A program made the translations under genes and the position numbers. Source: JAPLGE01 sp964355545 (lineage in GTDB: Bacteria > Bipolaricaulota > Bipolaricaulia > UBA7950 > UBA9294). Taken from it: a stretch of 24,503 nt of DNA. The DNA is taken from positions 1 through 24,503 of the forward strand of contig CAYHEK010000014.1 in assembly GCA_964355545.1 (NCBI GenBank), read 5' to 3'. This document shows, piece after piece, positions 7,910-15,319 of this stretch. The notes under the pieces are model-generated. The model ran no database searches. It was not told the origin of the DNA and saw only the letters and a list, made by a program, of their open reading frames with translations. The stretch's first letter is position 1; every line of letters starts with the position of its first letter.

Positions 7910-8878
7910 TTAGGGGAGGTAGCGGAGCGGATCGGCCGGGAAGTCCTGGTTTCGGACTTCAAAGTGGAGGTGCGGCCCGCTCGAGATCCCTGTGTTCCCC
8001 GACTCGGCGATCGGCTGTCCCATCTCGACGAACTGCCCGACGTGAACGAGCGTCTTCGAGAGGTGCCCGTACGCCGTGTAGTACCCGTCCGCGTGCTCGA
8101 GGATGATCAGGGTCCCCGGCCCCTCCTGGTCTCCCACGAAGTAGACAAGCCCCATCGCCGCCGCGTGGACGGGCGTCCCGATCGGGACGTCGAAGTCGAT
8201 CCCGTTGTGGTGGTCCCGCACCCCGAGGACCGGGTGGACCCGCCAGCCAAACCCGGCGACGACCTCGCCCTCCACCGGGCGGATGAAGCGGACTTCCTGC
8301 CCGCGGCTGAGGCGGACCACGCTCTCCCAGATCGAGCTCGTCCCGCGGGGGATCACGATTTCCTCACTGGCGAAGACGACCTGGGGGTCCGCGATCCCGT
8401 TTTTTTCCGCGATCTGGGCGACTGGAACGCCGTAGGTGAGGGAGATATCGGTGAGGGTCTGGCCGCTCTTGATCCGATGGAGGATCCCATCGCGCGAGGC
8501 GCGCAGGGTCATCCCGGGGCGTAGCGCCTCCGCAGAGAGGAGCCGGTTATCCGCCATCAATTCCCCCGCGCTCACGCCGAGCAAAGAGGCGATCTGGGCG
8601 AGCGTCTCTCCCTGCTTCACGACGTGCTGAAGGATGAGCGGCCGCTTCACGGGAAGCGGCTTCTCGGTCTCACTTGTCCCTGCCGGAGAGGCTTCGGGTG
8701 CGGAGACCTCTGTTCCATTCGGAGAGGAGGCGAAGCTTGACTCTGCAGTCGCCGCCTCGAGCCTCTCTTCCCGCAGGCCTCCTCGTGAACGGAGGAGGAG
8801 CGGGGTGAGGATCGCGGCCAGGGCGACAAGGACGACCAAAAGAACGCGGCCTTTGCGGATCGGCTTCTTGCTAGTCAC
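7910..8878 (-). CDS. LysM-containing M23 family metallopeptidase (LytM type), membrane anchored
   Basis: Predicted periplasmic peptidoglycan endopeptidase or LytM regulator. An uncleaved-looking N-terminal membrane segment (about 11-29) is followed by a Ser/Pro/Glu-rich linker. Next come two LysM peptidoglycan-binding repeats (about 84-127, HVVKQGETLAQIASLLGVS; and 132-177, HRIKSGQTLTDISLTYGVP) and a C-terminal M23 domain (about 198-322). Zinc and catalytic residues are intact: H224 and D228 (HNGID), H272 (YGHLS), H303 and H305 (HLHFEV), so it should be an active enzyme rather than an EnvC/NlpD-like activator. The GTG start overlaps the rho stop by 8 nt. It sits directly before murA, making a cell-wall pair (synthesis and remodelling). 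Confidence 0.92.
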   Translation of the reverse strand: MTSKKPIRKGRVLLVVLVALAAILTPLLLRSRGGLREERLEAATAESSFASSPNGTEVSAPEASPAGTSETEKPLPVKRPLILQHVVKQGETLAQIASLLGVSAGELMADNRLLSAEALRPGMTLRASRDGILHRIKSGQTLTDISLTYGVPVAQIAEKNGIADPQVVFASEEIVIPRGTSSIWESVVRLSRGQEVRFIRPVEGEVVAGFGWRVHPVLGVRDHHNGIDFDVPIGTPVHAAAMGLVYFVGDQEGPGTLIILEHADGYYTAYGHLSKTLVHVGQFVEMGQPIAESGNTGISSGPHLHFEVRNQDFPADPLRYLP

Positions 8879-10121
8879 CCTTCATCAGCTCGAGGAACTG
8901 CTCGTTGTCCTTGGTCGCCTCCATCTTGCTCTTGATGAATTCCAAGGCGGCTTGTGGATCGTTCAGTTCGCTCATCATCTTACGAAGGATCCATACGCGC
9001 TTCAACACCTTCTCCTCAAGAAGCAGCTCCTCCTTGCGCGTCCCGCTCTGCTCGATGTCGATCGCCGGATAGATCCGCTTGTTGGAGAGGTTCCGGTCGA
9101 GGATCAACTCCATGTTCCCCGTCCCCTTGAACTCCTCGAAGACAACCTGGTCAAGCTTGCTTCCCGTGTCGACAAGGGCGGTAGCGATGATCGTCAGGCT
9201 ACCCCCCTCCTCGATGTTGCGCGCCGCACCGAAGAACTCCTTCGGCTTGTACAGCGCGGTCGGGTCCATCCCTCCCGAGAGGAGCTTCCCCGACGGAGCG
9301 ACGGAGAGGTTGTAGGCCCGCGCCAGCCGCGTGATCGAGTCCATGAGGATCACCACGTCGTGTCTGGCCTCTACAAGCCGCTTGGCTCGGTTCGTGACGA
9401 GCTCGGCGATGCGGGTGTGGTGGCGCGGCTCCTGGTCGAAGGTCGCGGCGACCACCTCCCCCCGCCCGATCGAGCGCTTGAAGTCCGTCACCTCCTCCGG
9501 CCGCTCATCGACGAGGAGGACGAGGAGCTTGACGTCCGGGTAGTTCGCGTTGAGGCCATTGGCGATCTTCTTGAGAAGGGTCGTCTTTCCCGCCTTCGGC
9601 GGGGAGACGATCAGGCCGCGCTGCCCCTTCCCGATCGGGCAGAAGAGGTCGATGATCCGGGTTGAGATGTCCTCCGGGTCGTGCTCAAGCTTCAGGTGCT
9701 CGTCCGGATGGAGGGGGGTCAGATCGTAGAACTCCGGCCGGCGTCGCGCCGCCTCGGGGTCCCCGTAGTTGATCTGTTCTAGCTTAAGCAGGGCGAAGTA
9801 GCGCTCGTCGTTCTTCGGCGCCCGCACGAGCCCGCTCACGACGTCCCCGTCGCGCAGGTTGAAGCGCTTGATCTGCGAGGGTGAGACGTAGATGTCGTTC
9901 TTCCCCGGGAGACAGTTGCCGTCCCGCAAGAACCCGTAGCCGTCCGGGAGGATCTCGAGGATCCCGTCGCTGAAGCGAAGCTCGTTCGCTTGGGAGAGCT
10001 CCGCCATGATCGCGCGGAGGAGCTCCTCCTTCCCGAGTTGGATCCCGTTCCGTACGTTCAGCTCTTCGGCGAGCGCTTGAAGCGATTCGAGGCTCCTCGC
10101 TCGCAGTTCTGTGAGTTCCAT
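8871..10121 (-). CDS. rho: Transcription termination factor Rho
   Basis: Rho is the hexameric RNA-dependent ATPase that ends transcription at factor-dependent sites. The 416-residue protein has the N-terminal helical domain, the OSB-fold primary RNA-binding site (GYGFLRDGNCLPGKNDIYVS, about 61-80), Walker A SPPKAGKT (173-180), RPEEVTDFKRS (207-217), Walker B ILMDSITRLARAYN (258-271), and the Q/R-loop region SGGMDPTALYKPKEFFGAAR. No large insertion is present. The ATG has an AGAGGTG Shine-Dalgarno 8 nt upstream. It follows rpiB by 13 nt and overlaps the peptidase gene. Its presence fits the lack of visible intrinsic terminators in the window. Confidence 0.96.
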   Translation of the reverse strand: MELTELRARSLESLQALAEELNVRNGIQLGKEELLRAIMAELSQANELRFSDGILEILPDGYGFLRDGNCLPGKNDIYVSPSQIKRFNLRDGDVVSGLVRAPKNDERYFALLKLEQINYGDPEAARRRPEFYDLTPLHPDEHLKLEHDPEDISTRIIDLFCPIGKGQRGLIVSPPKAGKTTLLKKIANGLNANYPDVKLLVLLVDERPEEVTDFKRSIGRGEVVAATFDQEPRHHTRIAELVTNRAKRLVEARHDVVILMDSITRLARAYNLSVAPSGKLLSGGMDPTALYKPKEFFGAARNIEEGGSLTIIATALVDTGSKLDQVVFEEFKGTGNMELILDRNLSNKRIYPAIDIEQSGTRKEELLLEEKVLKRVWILRKMMSELNDPQAALEFIKSKMEATKDNEQFLELMKGD

Positions 10122-10134
10122 ACTCCCATCACCT

Positions 10135-10557
10135 CTATCCGATCTTCTTAACCCGCGGGGCGTGCCGCCCCTCGTCGAACGGGCTAGAAAGCCACGTCTC
10201 CGTCGTCTTCTTCCCCATTTCGATCGCGATCAACCTTGCCCCCAGGCAGAGGACGTTCGCGTCGTTGTGCCGGCGGGAGAGCTCGGCGGAGTACGGCTCG
10301 GTGCACGGAGCGGCGCGAACCCCCGGGACCTTCCCCGCCGCCATGGCCATCCCAATGCCGGTCCCGCAGATGAGGATCCCCTTCTCCGCTTCCCCGGACG
10401 CGACCGCCCGGGCGACGCGCTTTGCGATGTCCGGGTAGTCAACCGGCTCCTCGGAGTCGGTCCCAACGTCCAAGACCACGTGCCCGACGAGGACGGAATC
10501 GAGAAGAGCCCGTTTCATGGCGACGCCGGCGTGATCGCACCCGATTGCGATCTTCAT
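10135..10557 (-). CDS. rpiB: Ribose-5-phosphate isomerase B / LacAB-family isomerase
   Basis: Interconverts ribose-5-phosphate and ribulose-5-phosphate in the pentose phosphate pathway. The start is the ATG at 10557, giving MKIAIGCDHAGVAMK, the standard RpiB N-terminus; the open frame further upstream is shadow of the glycosyltransferase gene. Active-site features are present: D8-H9, the catalytic cysteine C64 in LICGTGIGMA, and H97 in AELSRRHNDANVL. The length of 140 residues is normal. It lies 2 nt after the glycosyltransferase stop and 13 nt before rho, so it is an operon gene. The close relatives LacA/LacB (galactose-6-phosphate isomerase) are less likely because C64 and the HNDANV motif match RpiB. 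Confidence 0.93.
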   Translation of the reverse strand: MKIAIGCDHAGVAMKRALLDSVLVGHVVLDVGTDSEEPVDYPDIAKRVARAVASGEAEKGILICGTGIGMAMAAGKVPGVRAAPCTEPYSAELSRRHNDANVLCLGARLIAIEMGKKTTETWLSSPFDEGRHAPRVKKIG

Positions 10558-10559
10558 CT

Positions 10560-11198
10560 TTAGATCTTCTTCACCAGCCACTTGATCATGTCCCCGTACA
10601 TCTTGAGCCGGTCGAGGACCCCCTTGGTGAACCCGCGCTTCTCCTCCTTGAGGATGTGCGTCACCCCGTCGAGCTTCACCTTCTCCCTGCGCCATCCTTC
10701 CTTCGCCGCGAGCTTGGAGAGAGCGATCTCGATTCCGTAGTCCATCTCATCCACGTTCTCTTTTGCCCGTTCCCAGAGGGTCTTCCCGAGGACGCGCTGC
10801 CCGGAGGCGAACGGGTTGATCTTCTGCGCGAGGTCGGTGTTGACCCGGCCGTTCGAGAAGACTCCCACCACCATGTCCACGTCCTCGGGGTGGTAGGAGG
10901 TGATCAGGCGCTCGATGTGCTCCGTCCGCAGGCCAACCAGGTCCGCGTCGAGGAAGAGGAGGACGTCGTTTCGCGCCCTCTTCACCCCTTCGTCGAGGGC
11001 CGCTGCCTTCCCACGGTTCGTCGGCAGGGAGACGACTTGCACGGGGTAGCATCGGGCGACCTCCGCTGTGCCGTCGTCCGAGCCGTCGTCGATCACGATC
11101 ACCTCATCGACCGAGGGAGAGCGGACCAGGGGCTCGAGGACGGCGCCGATCCGGTCGGCCTCGTTGTACGCGGGAACCACCACGGAAACGTTCTTCAA
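10560..11198 (-). CDS. Family 2 glycosyltransferase, short soluble form
   Basis: GT-A fold transferase that probably uses a nucleotide sugar. The N-terminal VSVVVPAYNEADRIGAVL, the nucleotide-binding IDDGSDDGT (D37, D38) and the metal-binding DAD (84-86) are present. At 212 residues it is short. The C-terminal part has DYGIEIALSKLAAKEGW and GVTHILKEEKRGF, and ends in a basic helix with no clear transmembrane segment. The acceptor cannot be told from sequence; location with cell-wall genes suggests a lipid or envelope glycan, but this is inference. The start is TTG (11196-11198); no ATG, GTG or TTG lies upstream before a stop. It is the first gene of the six-gene run, 50 nt downstream of a strong promoter, and lacks a Shine-Dalgarno. 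Confidence 0.85.
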   Translation of the reverse strand: MKNVSVVVPAYNEADRIGAVLEPLVRSPSVDEVIVIDDGSDDGTAEVARCYPVQVVSLPTNRGKAAALDEGVKRARNDVLLFLDADLVGLRTEHIERLITSYHPEDVDMVVGVFSNGRVNTDLAQKINPFASGQRVLGKTLWERAKENVDEMDYGIEIALSKLAAKEGWRREKVKLDGVTHILKEEKRGFTKGVLDRLKMYGDMIKWLVKKI

Positions 11199-11247
11199 TT
11201 TCGAGTTAGGACGGCTTACCCGGGAATAGGAATCGCGTTGTAAGGCT

Positions 11248-11276
11248 ATTTTACCGTTTCAGGACGCGGAAGTCAA
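11248..11276 (-). promoter_or_regulatory. Sigma70-like promoter of the glycosyltransferase-rpiB-rho-M23-murA-hflX run
   Basis: Read on the minus strand, TTGACT (11271-11276) and TAAAAT (11248-11253) are spaced exactly 17 bp. The predicted start near 11241 gives a leader of about 43 nt before the TTG codon at 11198. It is the best candidate promoter for the whole six-gene block, since no gap larger than 13 nt occurs downstream until hflX ends. Confidence 0.7.
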
Positions 11277-11376
11277 ACGCTCGCTCCGAACGCCTCGCGC
11301 AAGGTCCGCCCTCCCGCTCAACGATGGGAAACGCGCCGAGAGTAGAGAATCAGGGTAGACGCACACGGCTCGCTCT

Positions 11377-13845
11377 TCACGGGTGGCGAAACCAGTCTTC
11401 GAGATCAAGGAGGAGGTCCCCCAGATCGGAGACGCGCCGACCGGGAACGGGGAGGGAGGCGGCGAACCTGGATCCGTACGACTTCTCCAGGATCCGCCGG
11501 TCGGTGAGGATCACCGCCCCACGGTCGGTCCGCGTCCGGATCAGCCGGCCGATCCCTTGGCGCAGCTTGAGGATCGCCTGGGGAACGGAGAGCTCAAGGA
11601 ACGGGTCCTTCCCCACACCCTCGAGGCGCTCCTCGAGGGCCGCGAAGATCGGGTCGGTGGGAACCGGGAAGGGAAGGCGCGTCACGATGAGGATCTCGAG
11701 ATCCTTACCCGGCAAGTCCACCCCCTCCCAGAAGCTGTCCGTCCCAAGGAGGATCGTCCCTCCCTTCTTCGCGCGGAACCGCTCGATCACCTTGCTCTTG
11801 GGCCCGTGGACCCCCTGGGCGAGGACGCCGTGCCTCCCCGCGATCCGGTCGTGCACCGCCCGCAGGAGCCGATGGGAGGTGAAGAGGACGAGGACCTTCC
11901 TCCCCGTTCCCTTCGCGACCGCGCCCACGAGCGAAGCGAGGGCGTCGGCGTACCCCTCCTCGGGGCCGTCCACCGGAGGGAGGAAGTCGAGGAGGTAGAC
12001 GCGCATCCCTTCCTCGTACGAGAAGGGGCTCTCCACCGCGGCGCAGACGAGAGGCTGTGGGGCCGCGTCGAGGCCGAGCGCCCCTCGCAGATAGGCGAAC
12101 CCGTCGTTCGAGGAGAGAGTGGCCGAGGTCAAGACGATCCCGTCGAGCCTTGGGAAAAGGGCCTCCGCGAGGATAGGCGCCACCCCGATCGGCGAGGCGT
12201 GAAGGGCGATCCCATCGTCGGTCCGCTCGTACCAGCGCACGGTGTTCTCCGCCCCGGGGTCAAAGAGTGAGGCAAGGACGGAGGTGACCTCATCCAGTCC
12301 CGCCACCAGGCGTTCCCCCTCGCGGCGGCCCTCCGGCTCAGGGAGCCCCTCTGCGATCTCCTCGAGGGCCGCACGAAGGAGCTCGAGCGTCCGGCCGAGG
12401 GGCTCGACCTGGGCCCGGAGGCCGGACAGGGGCGGCGTCCGGCCGCGCACCTCGGTGGGGAGGACCCGGTCGAGAGTGGAGAAGAGGCGCCCGTTCATGT
12501 CGCGCAAGGCGAGCACGAGCTCGTGCACCCGCCCGAACGTCCCCTCGTCCGGCGCGAGAGCCGCGATCCACCCACTCTGCCGGCCGGCCGGCGGCGCCAC
12601 CTCGAGGAGGAGGGCGTCGAGCGATGCGTGAGTCAGGGTCAAGGTGAAGGCCTGTCGCGTCGCTCCCTCCAGGGCGTGCGCCTCGTCGACGACGAGGTAG
12701 GAGTAGTTCCCCAGGATCTCCCCTCCCGCTCGCCGATCGGCGAGGAGGAGGGAGTGATTCACCACCACGAGGCTCGCCCCCTGCGCGCGGCGGCGAGCGG
12801 CGAAGGAGAAACAGTCCTCAACGAACGGACACATCGGTCCTAGGCAGCGCTGGGGGTCGTCGCGCAGTCGCGGCCACAGGGAGGAGGAGTTCGGATCCGC
12901 GAGGAAGGCGCTGCACTCCTCGATGTCGCCGGTCTCCGTCCGGAAGAGCCAGCTCGCGAACGGGGCAAGTGATGGGAGGAGGTCCCGCTCGAGCCCACCG
13001 AGGACCTCCCCCAGGACGACCTCCCAGCGCCGCAGGCACGCGTAGTTCTCGCGTCCCTTGAGCAGGGCAACCGCAAGGTCAGGATCAAGGCGCGAGGTGA
13101 GGAACGGAAGGTCCTTGTTGTAGAGCTGCTCCTGGAGGGGCTTGGTCCGGGTCGAGACGACGAGGCGCGCCGCACGATCCGCCCTCAGGTGGAGGATCGC
13201 CGGCACAAGGTAAGCGAACGTCTTCCCGATTCCCGGACCGGCCTCGACCGCGAGCGCCCCCCCTCCCGTGAAGGTGTAGGCGACGAGGGTCGCCATCTCC
13301 TTCTGCCCGGGCCGATCCTCGAACGCAGCAAGCCCCTCGGCGATCGCCCCCCCCTCGCTGAACGCTTCCTCAATCGAAGTCGCTGCCGCCTCCCCTCGCT
13401 TTGGGGGAGCTTCCGCGGCAGAGGGCCGTCCCACGGCGAGAGGGACGAGCCGGTCGAGGAGCCCTCCGGTCGCCGCGGGAAGGAGTCGCGAAAGGAGGGA
13501 GAGAAGCTCGGGTTGAAAAGAAAGCCCCTGGGCAAGAAGGAAGACGAACAGGGCCCCGATCGCCTCGCATTCCCTCCCGGACTGCAGTGAGATCCCGTAG
13601 CGGTGGCACAGGCTCTCGAACGTGTGATCCGCCAGAGTAGGAACGAGGACGCGGGCAAGGAGTTCGAGATCAATCGCATCGGCCGTCCCCGCCCCCTCCG
13701 GAGGCCCCCAGGAGACAAGGGGAATCCCCTCCGCTTGGGTAACCTTCGCCCGCGGGTGCGGCTCCCCGCGGACAAAGAGGAGAGGGCTACCGCGGGAGAG
13801 CACCGCGAACCGACCAAGGCCAAGTCGTTCCCAGGGTAGGTCCAT
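11377..13845 (-). CDS. dinG: DinG/Rad3-like ATP-dependent helicase with iron-sulfur cluster and degenerate exonuclease-like N-terminus
   Basis: Superfamily 2 helicase of the XPD/DinG type, expected to unwind DNA 5' to 3' and to act on R-loops, D-loops or damaged DNA. Numbering from the ATG at 13845 (822 residues): Q-motif RPGQ (178-181), Walker A AGPGIGKT (202-209), four candidate 4Fe-4S cysteines C270, C334, C339, C345, DEAH (387-390), TSATLSS, and the C-terminal GTDSFWEGVDLPG and RQGIGRLIRTRTDRG. The first ~130 residues resemble the 3'-5' exonuclease domain of Firmicute-type DinG (DLELLARVLVPTLADHTFES) but I cannot find the catalytic DEDD acids. The longer open frame upstream is a shadow inside miaB. 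The ATG follows the miaB TAG by 5 nt without a Shine-Dalgarno, so it is probably coupled to miaB. Confidence 0.88.
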   Translation of the reverse strand: MDLPWERLGLGRFAVLSRGSPLLFVRGEPHPRAKVTQAEGIPLVSWGPPEGAGTADAIDLELLARVLVPTLADHTFESLCHRYGISLQSGRECEAIGALFVFLLAQGLSFQPELLSLLSRLLPAATGGLLDRLVPLAVGRPSAAEAPPKRGEAAATSIEEAFSEGGAIAEGLAAFEDRPGQKEMATLVAYTFTGGGALAVEAGPGIGKTFAYLVPAILHLRADRAARLVVSTRTKPLQEQLYNKDLPFLTSRLDPDLAVALLKGRENYACLRRWEVVLGEVLGGLERDLLPSLAPFASWLFRTETGDIEECSAFLADPNSSSLWPRLRDDPQRCLGPMCPFVEDCFSFAARRRAQGASLVVVNHSLLLADRRAGGEILGNYSYLVVDEAHALEGATRQAFTLTLTHASLDALLLEVAPPAGRQSGWIAALAPDEGTFGRVHELVLALRDMNGRLFSTLDRVLPTEVRGRTPPLSGLRAQVEPLGRTLELLRAALEEIAEGLPEPEGRREGERLVAGLDEVTSVLASLFDPGAENTVRWYERTDDGIALHASPIGVAPILAEALFPRLDGIVLTSATLSSNDGFAYLRGALGLDAAPQPLVCAAVESPFSYEEGMRVYLLDFLPPVDGPEEGYADALASLVGAVAKGTGRKVLVLFTSHRLLRAVHDRIAGRHGVLAQGVHGPKSKVIERFRAKKGGTILLGTDSFWEGVDLPGKDLEILIVTRLPFPVPTDPIFAALEERLEGVGKDPFLELSVPQAILKLRQGIGRLIRTRTDRGAVILTDRRILEKSYGSRFAASLPVPGRRVSDLGDLLLDLEDWFRHP

Positions 13846-13850
13846 CCGGT

Positions 13851-15200
13851 CTAAAGGAGTTGCTCGAGGGAAGCGGTCCGCCGCGCCGGGGCGCAGGAAG
13901 GTGCAGGCGCGAGGGCCCGTCCGGCGAGGGTCGCTGCCGACGCCCCCTCGATGAGCACGGGCACGAACTCTCCAGCCTTTGCCTCCCCCCTCGCGGTCAC
14001 CGTGCGATGGTCGTCTGTCCTTCCGTAGAGCTCCCCCTCGCGCGTCCTTCCCTCGACGAGGACATCCACAACCTCTCCGACCCTCCACTCGTTCTCCTCG
14101 CGGGCGATCTCGCGCTCGCGGACGAGGAGCTCCTGGAGGCGCGCGTCCTTCACCGCGGCGGGAACGTCGTCCTCAAGCCCCGCGCTCCGCGTCCCCGGCC
14201 GGGGGGAGTACTTGGCGGCGAAGATGGAGCCAAAGCGAACCTCCTCCACGAGGTCCATCGTGGCGCGGAAGTCCTCCTCCGTCTCCCCCGGGTAGCCGAC
14301 GATCAGGTCGGTTGTGACGTTCAACCCCTCCACAGCCTTGCGCGCTCTCTCGACGATCGAAAGGAATTCCGCGCGCGTATAGCCGCGGTTCATCGCCGCG
14401 AGGACCCGGTCGCTTCCCGACTGGCAGGCAAGATGAAGGTGATTGCAGACGTTCTCGTGCCGAGCGATCGCGTCGATCACCCCCCGCGTAAGATCTCGTG
14501 GATGGGACGTGAGGAAGCGCAGGCGCGGGATCCCCGTCTCCGCGGCGCGGGAAAGGAGGGAAGCGAAGTCCCCGTACTCGCTTTGGTCCTTCCCGTAGGA
14601 GTCGACGTTCTGCCCCAGGAGGACGACCTCCTTGTACCCTTTTCTCACCAAGTCCTCTACCTCAGCGAGGACTTCCTCGGGAGGACGGCTGCGCAGGGGC
14701 CCGCGGGCGGACGGGACGACGCAGTACGAGCAGAAGTTAGAACAGCCCTCGCTGATCGTCACCATCGCGGTGACCGAGCTTCTCCGCCGGTAGGGGACCT
14801 CCTCCGTCCCGGAAGGAGTGGGGAGGTGGGCAAGACGCGTGCACCCTGCCTCGACCTCTTCAAGGAGCGAAGGGAGCGCCGCGAGGTCGGCCGTCCCAAA
14901 GAGGAAGTCGATCGCGGGGAACCTCTTCAAGAGGGCCTCCCCCCTCAATTGCGCCAGGCACCCCCCGACGCCGAACAGAACCTCGCGCCTTGTCTTTTGC
15001 TCCTGGATCGCGCCGATCCGGCCGTACACCTTCTCCTCCGCCTTCTGCCGGACAGCACAGGTGTTGAACAAGACGAGGTCGGCCTCGGGGAGCGATTCGG
15101 TGAGCGAAAACCCTCTCTCTTCCAGAACCCCGGCGATCCCCTCCGACTGGTGGAGGTTCATCTGGCAGCCCCAGGTCTCGATGTACAGACGCTTTCTCAT
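13851..15200 (-). CDS. miaB: tRNA-2-methylthio-N6-dimethylallyladenosine synthase MiaB
   Basis: Radical-SAM methylthiotransferase that adds a methylthio group to isopentenyl-A37 of tRNAs reading UNN codons. The UPF0004 N-terminal domain has auxiliary-cluster cysteines C12 (ETWGCQMN), C48 (FNTCAV) and C81 (GVGGCLAQ). The radical-SAM triad is C153, C157 and C160 (CSNFCSYC). The order GRGYT-like (NRGYTRAEF), DLIVGYPGETEEDF and the C-terminal TRAM region (VLVEGRTREGELYGRT) favour MiaB over MtaB or RimO. The length of 449 residues is normal. The ATG at 15200 lies about 6 nt from the predicted transcript start, with no Shine-Dalgarno. It precedes dinG in the same transcript. Confidence 0.93.
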   Translation of the reverse strand: MRKRLYIETWGCQMNLHQSEGIAGVLEERGFSLTESLPEADLVLFNTCAVRQKAEEKVYGRIGAIQEQKTRREVLFGVGGCLAQLRGEALLKRFPAIDFLFGTADLAALPSLLEEVEAGCTRLAHLPTPSGTEEVPYRRRSSVTAMVTISEGCSNFCSYCVVPSARGPLRSRPPEEVLAEVEDLVRKGYKEVVLLGQNVDSYGKDQSEYGDFASLLSRAAETGIPRLRFLTSHPRDLTRGVIDAIARHENVCNHLHLACQSGSDRVLAAMNRGYTRAEFLSIVERARKAVEGLNVTTDLIVGYPGETEEDFRATMDLVEEVRFGSIFAAKYSPRPGTRSAGLEDDVPAAVKDARLQELLVREREIAREENEWRVGEVVDVLVEGRTREGELYGRTDDHRTVTARGEAKAGEFVPVLIEGASAATLAGRALAPAPSCAPARRTASLEQLL

Positions 15201-15212
15201 CGTGCGCCCGTC

Positions 15213-15241
15213 ACTATACCCAAAAGGGGATGGACGGTCAA
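15213..15241 (-). promoter_or_regulatory. Sigma70-like promoter of miaB-dinG, near-leaderless
   Basis: On the minus strand TTGACC (15236-15241) and TATAGT (15213-15218) are spaced 17 bp. The -10 ends 12 nt before the miaB ATG, so the mRNA leader would be about 6 nt. Confidence 0.7.
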
Positions 15242-15304
15242 ACGTTGATCAGGGCTAGATTTGCGATGCACGGGCCCGGGTAGCCGCCCCTCTCCTCGTT
15301 CCGG

Positions 15305-15310
15305 TATCAT
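15305..15310 (+). promoter_or_regulatory. Candidate -10 box of the Lpt fusion gene
   Basis: TATCAT ends 9 nt before the ATG at 15320, the same spacing as at holB. I see no recognisable -35 at 16-18 bp. It faces away from the miaB promoter in the 119-bp divergent intergenic region, which also holds the short palindrome CGGGCCCG (15271-15278). Confidence 0.4.
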
Positions 15311-15319
15311 CGGTCCAAG

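Noticed and set aside
6944..8524. Plus-strand frame of 526 codons opposite murA and the M23 peptidase
   Set aside because: It runs antisense across two well-supported genes and has low-complexity Arg/Asp/Glu composition.
10558..10695. N-terminal extension of rpiB
   Set aside because: It lies inside the glycosyltransferase gene; RpiB proteins begin at the MKIAIGCDHAG motif.
13846..14088. N-terminal extension of dinG inside miaB
   Set aside because: The extra 81 residues are Arg/Gly-rich shadow of miaB; the ATG at 13845 fits DinG and the miaB stop.
13860..15248. Plus-strand frame of 462 codons opposite miaB
   Set aside because: Antisense shadow of an intact MiaB; no recognisable domains and it would cross the miaB promoter.
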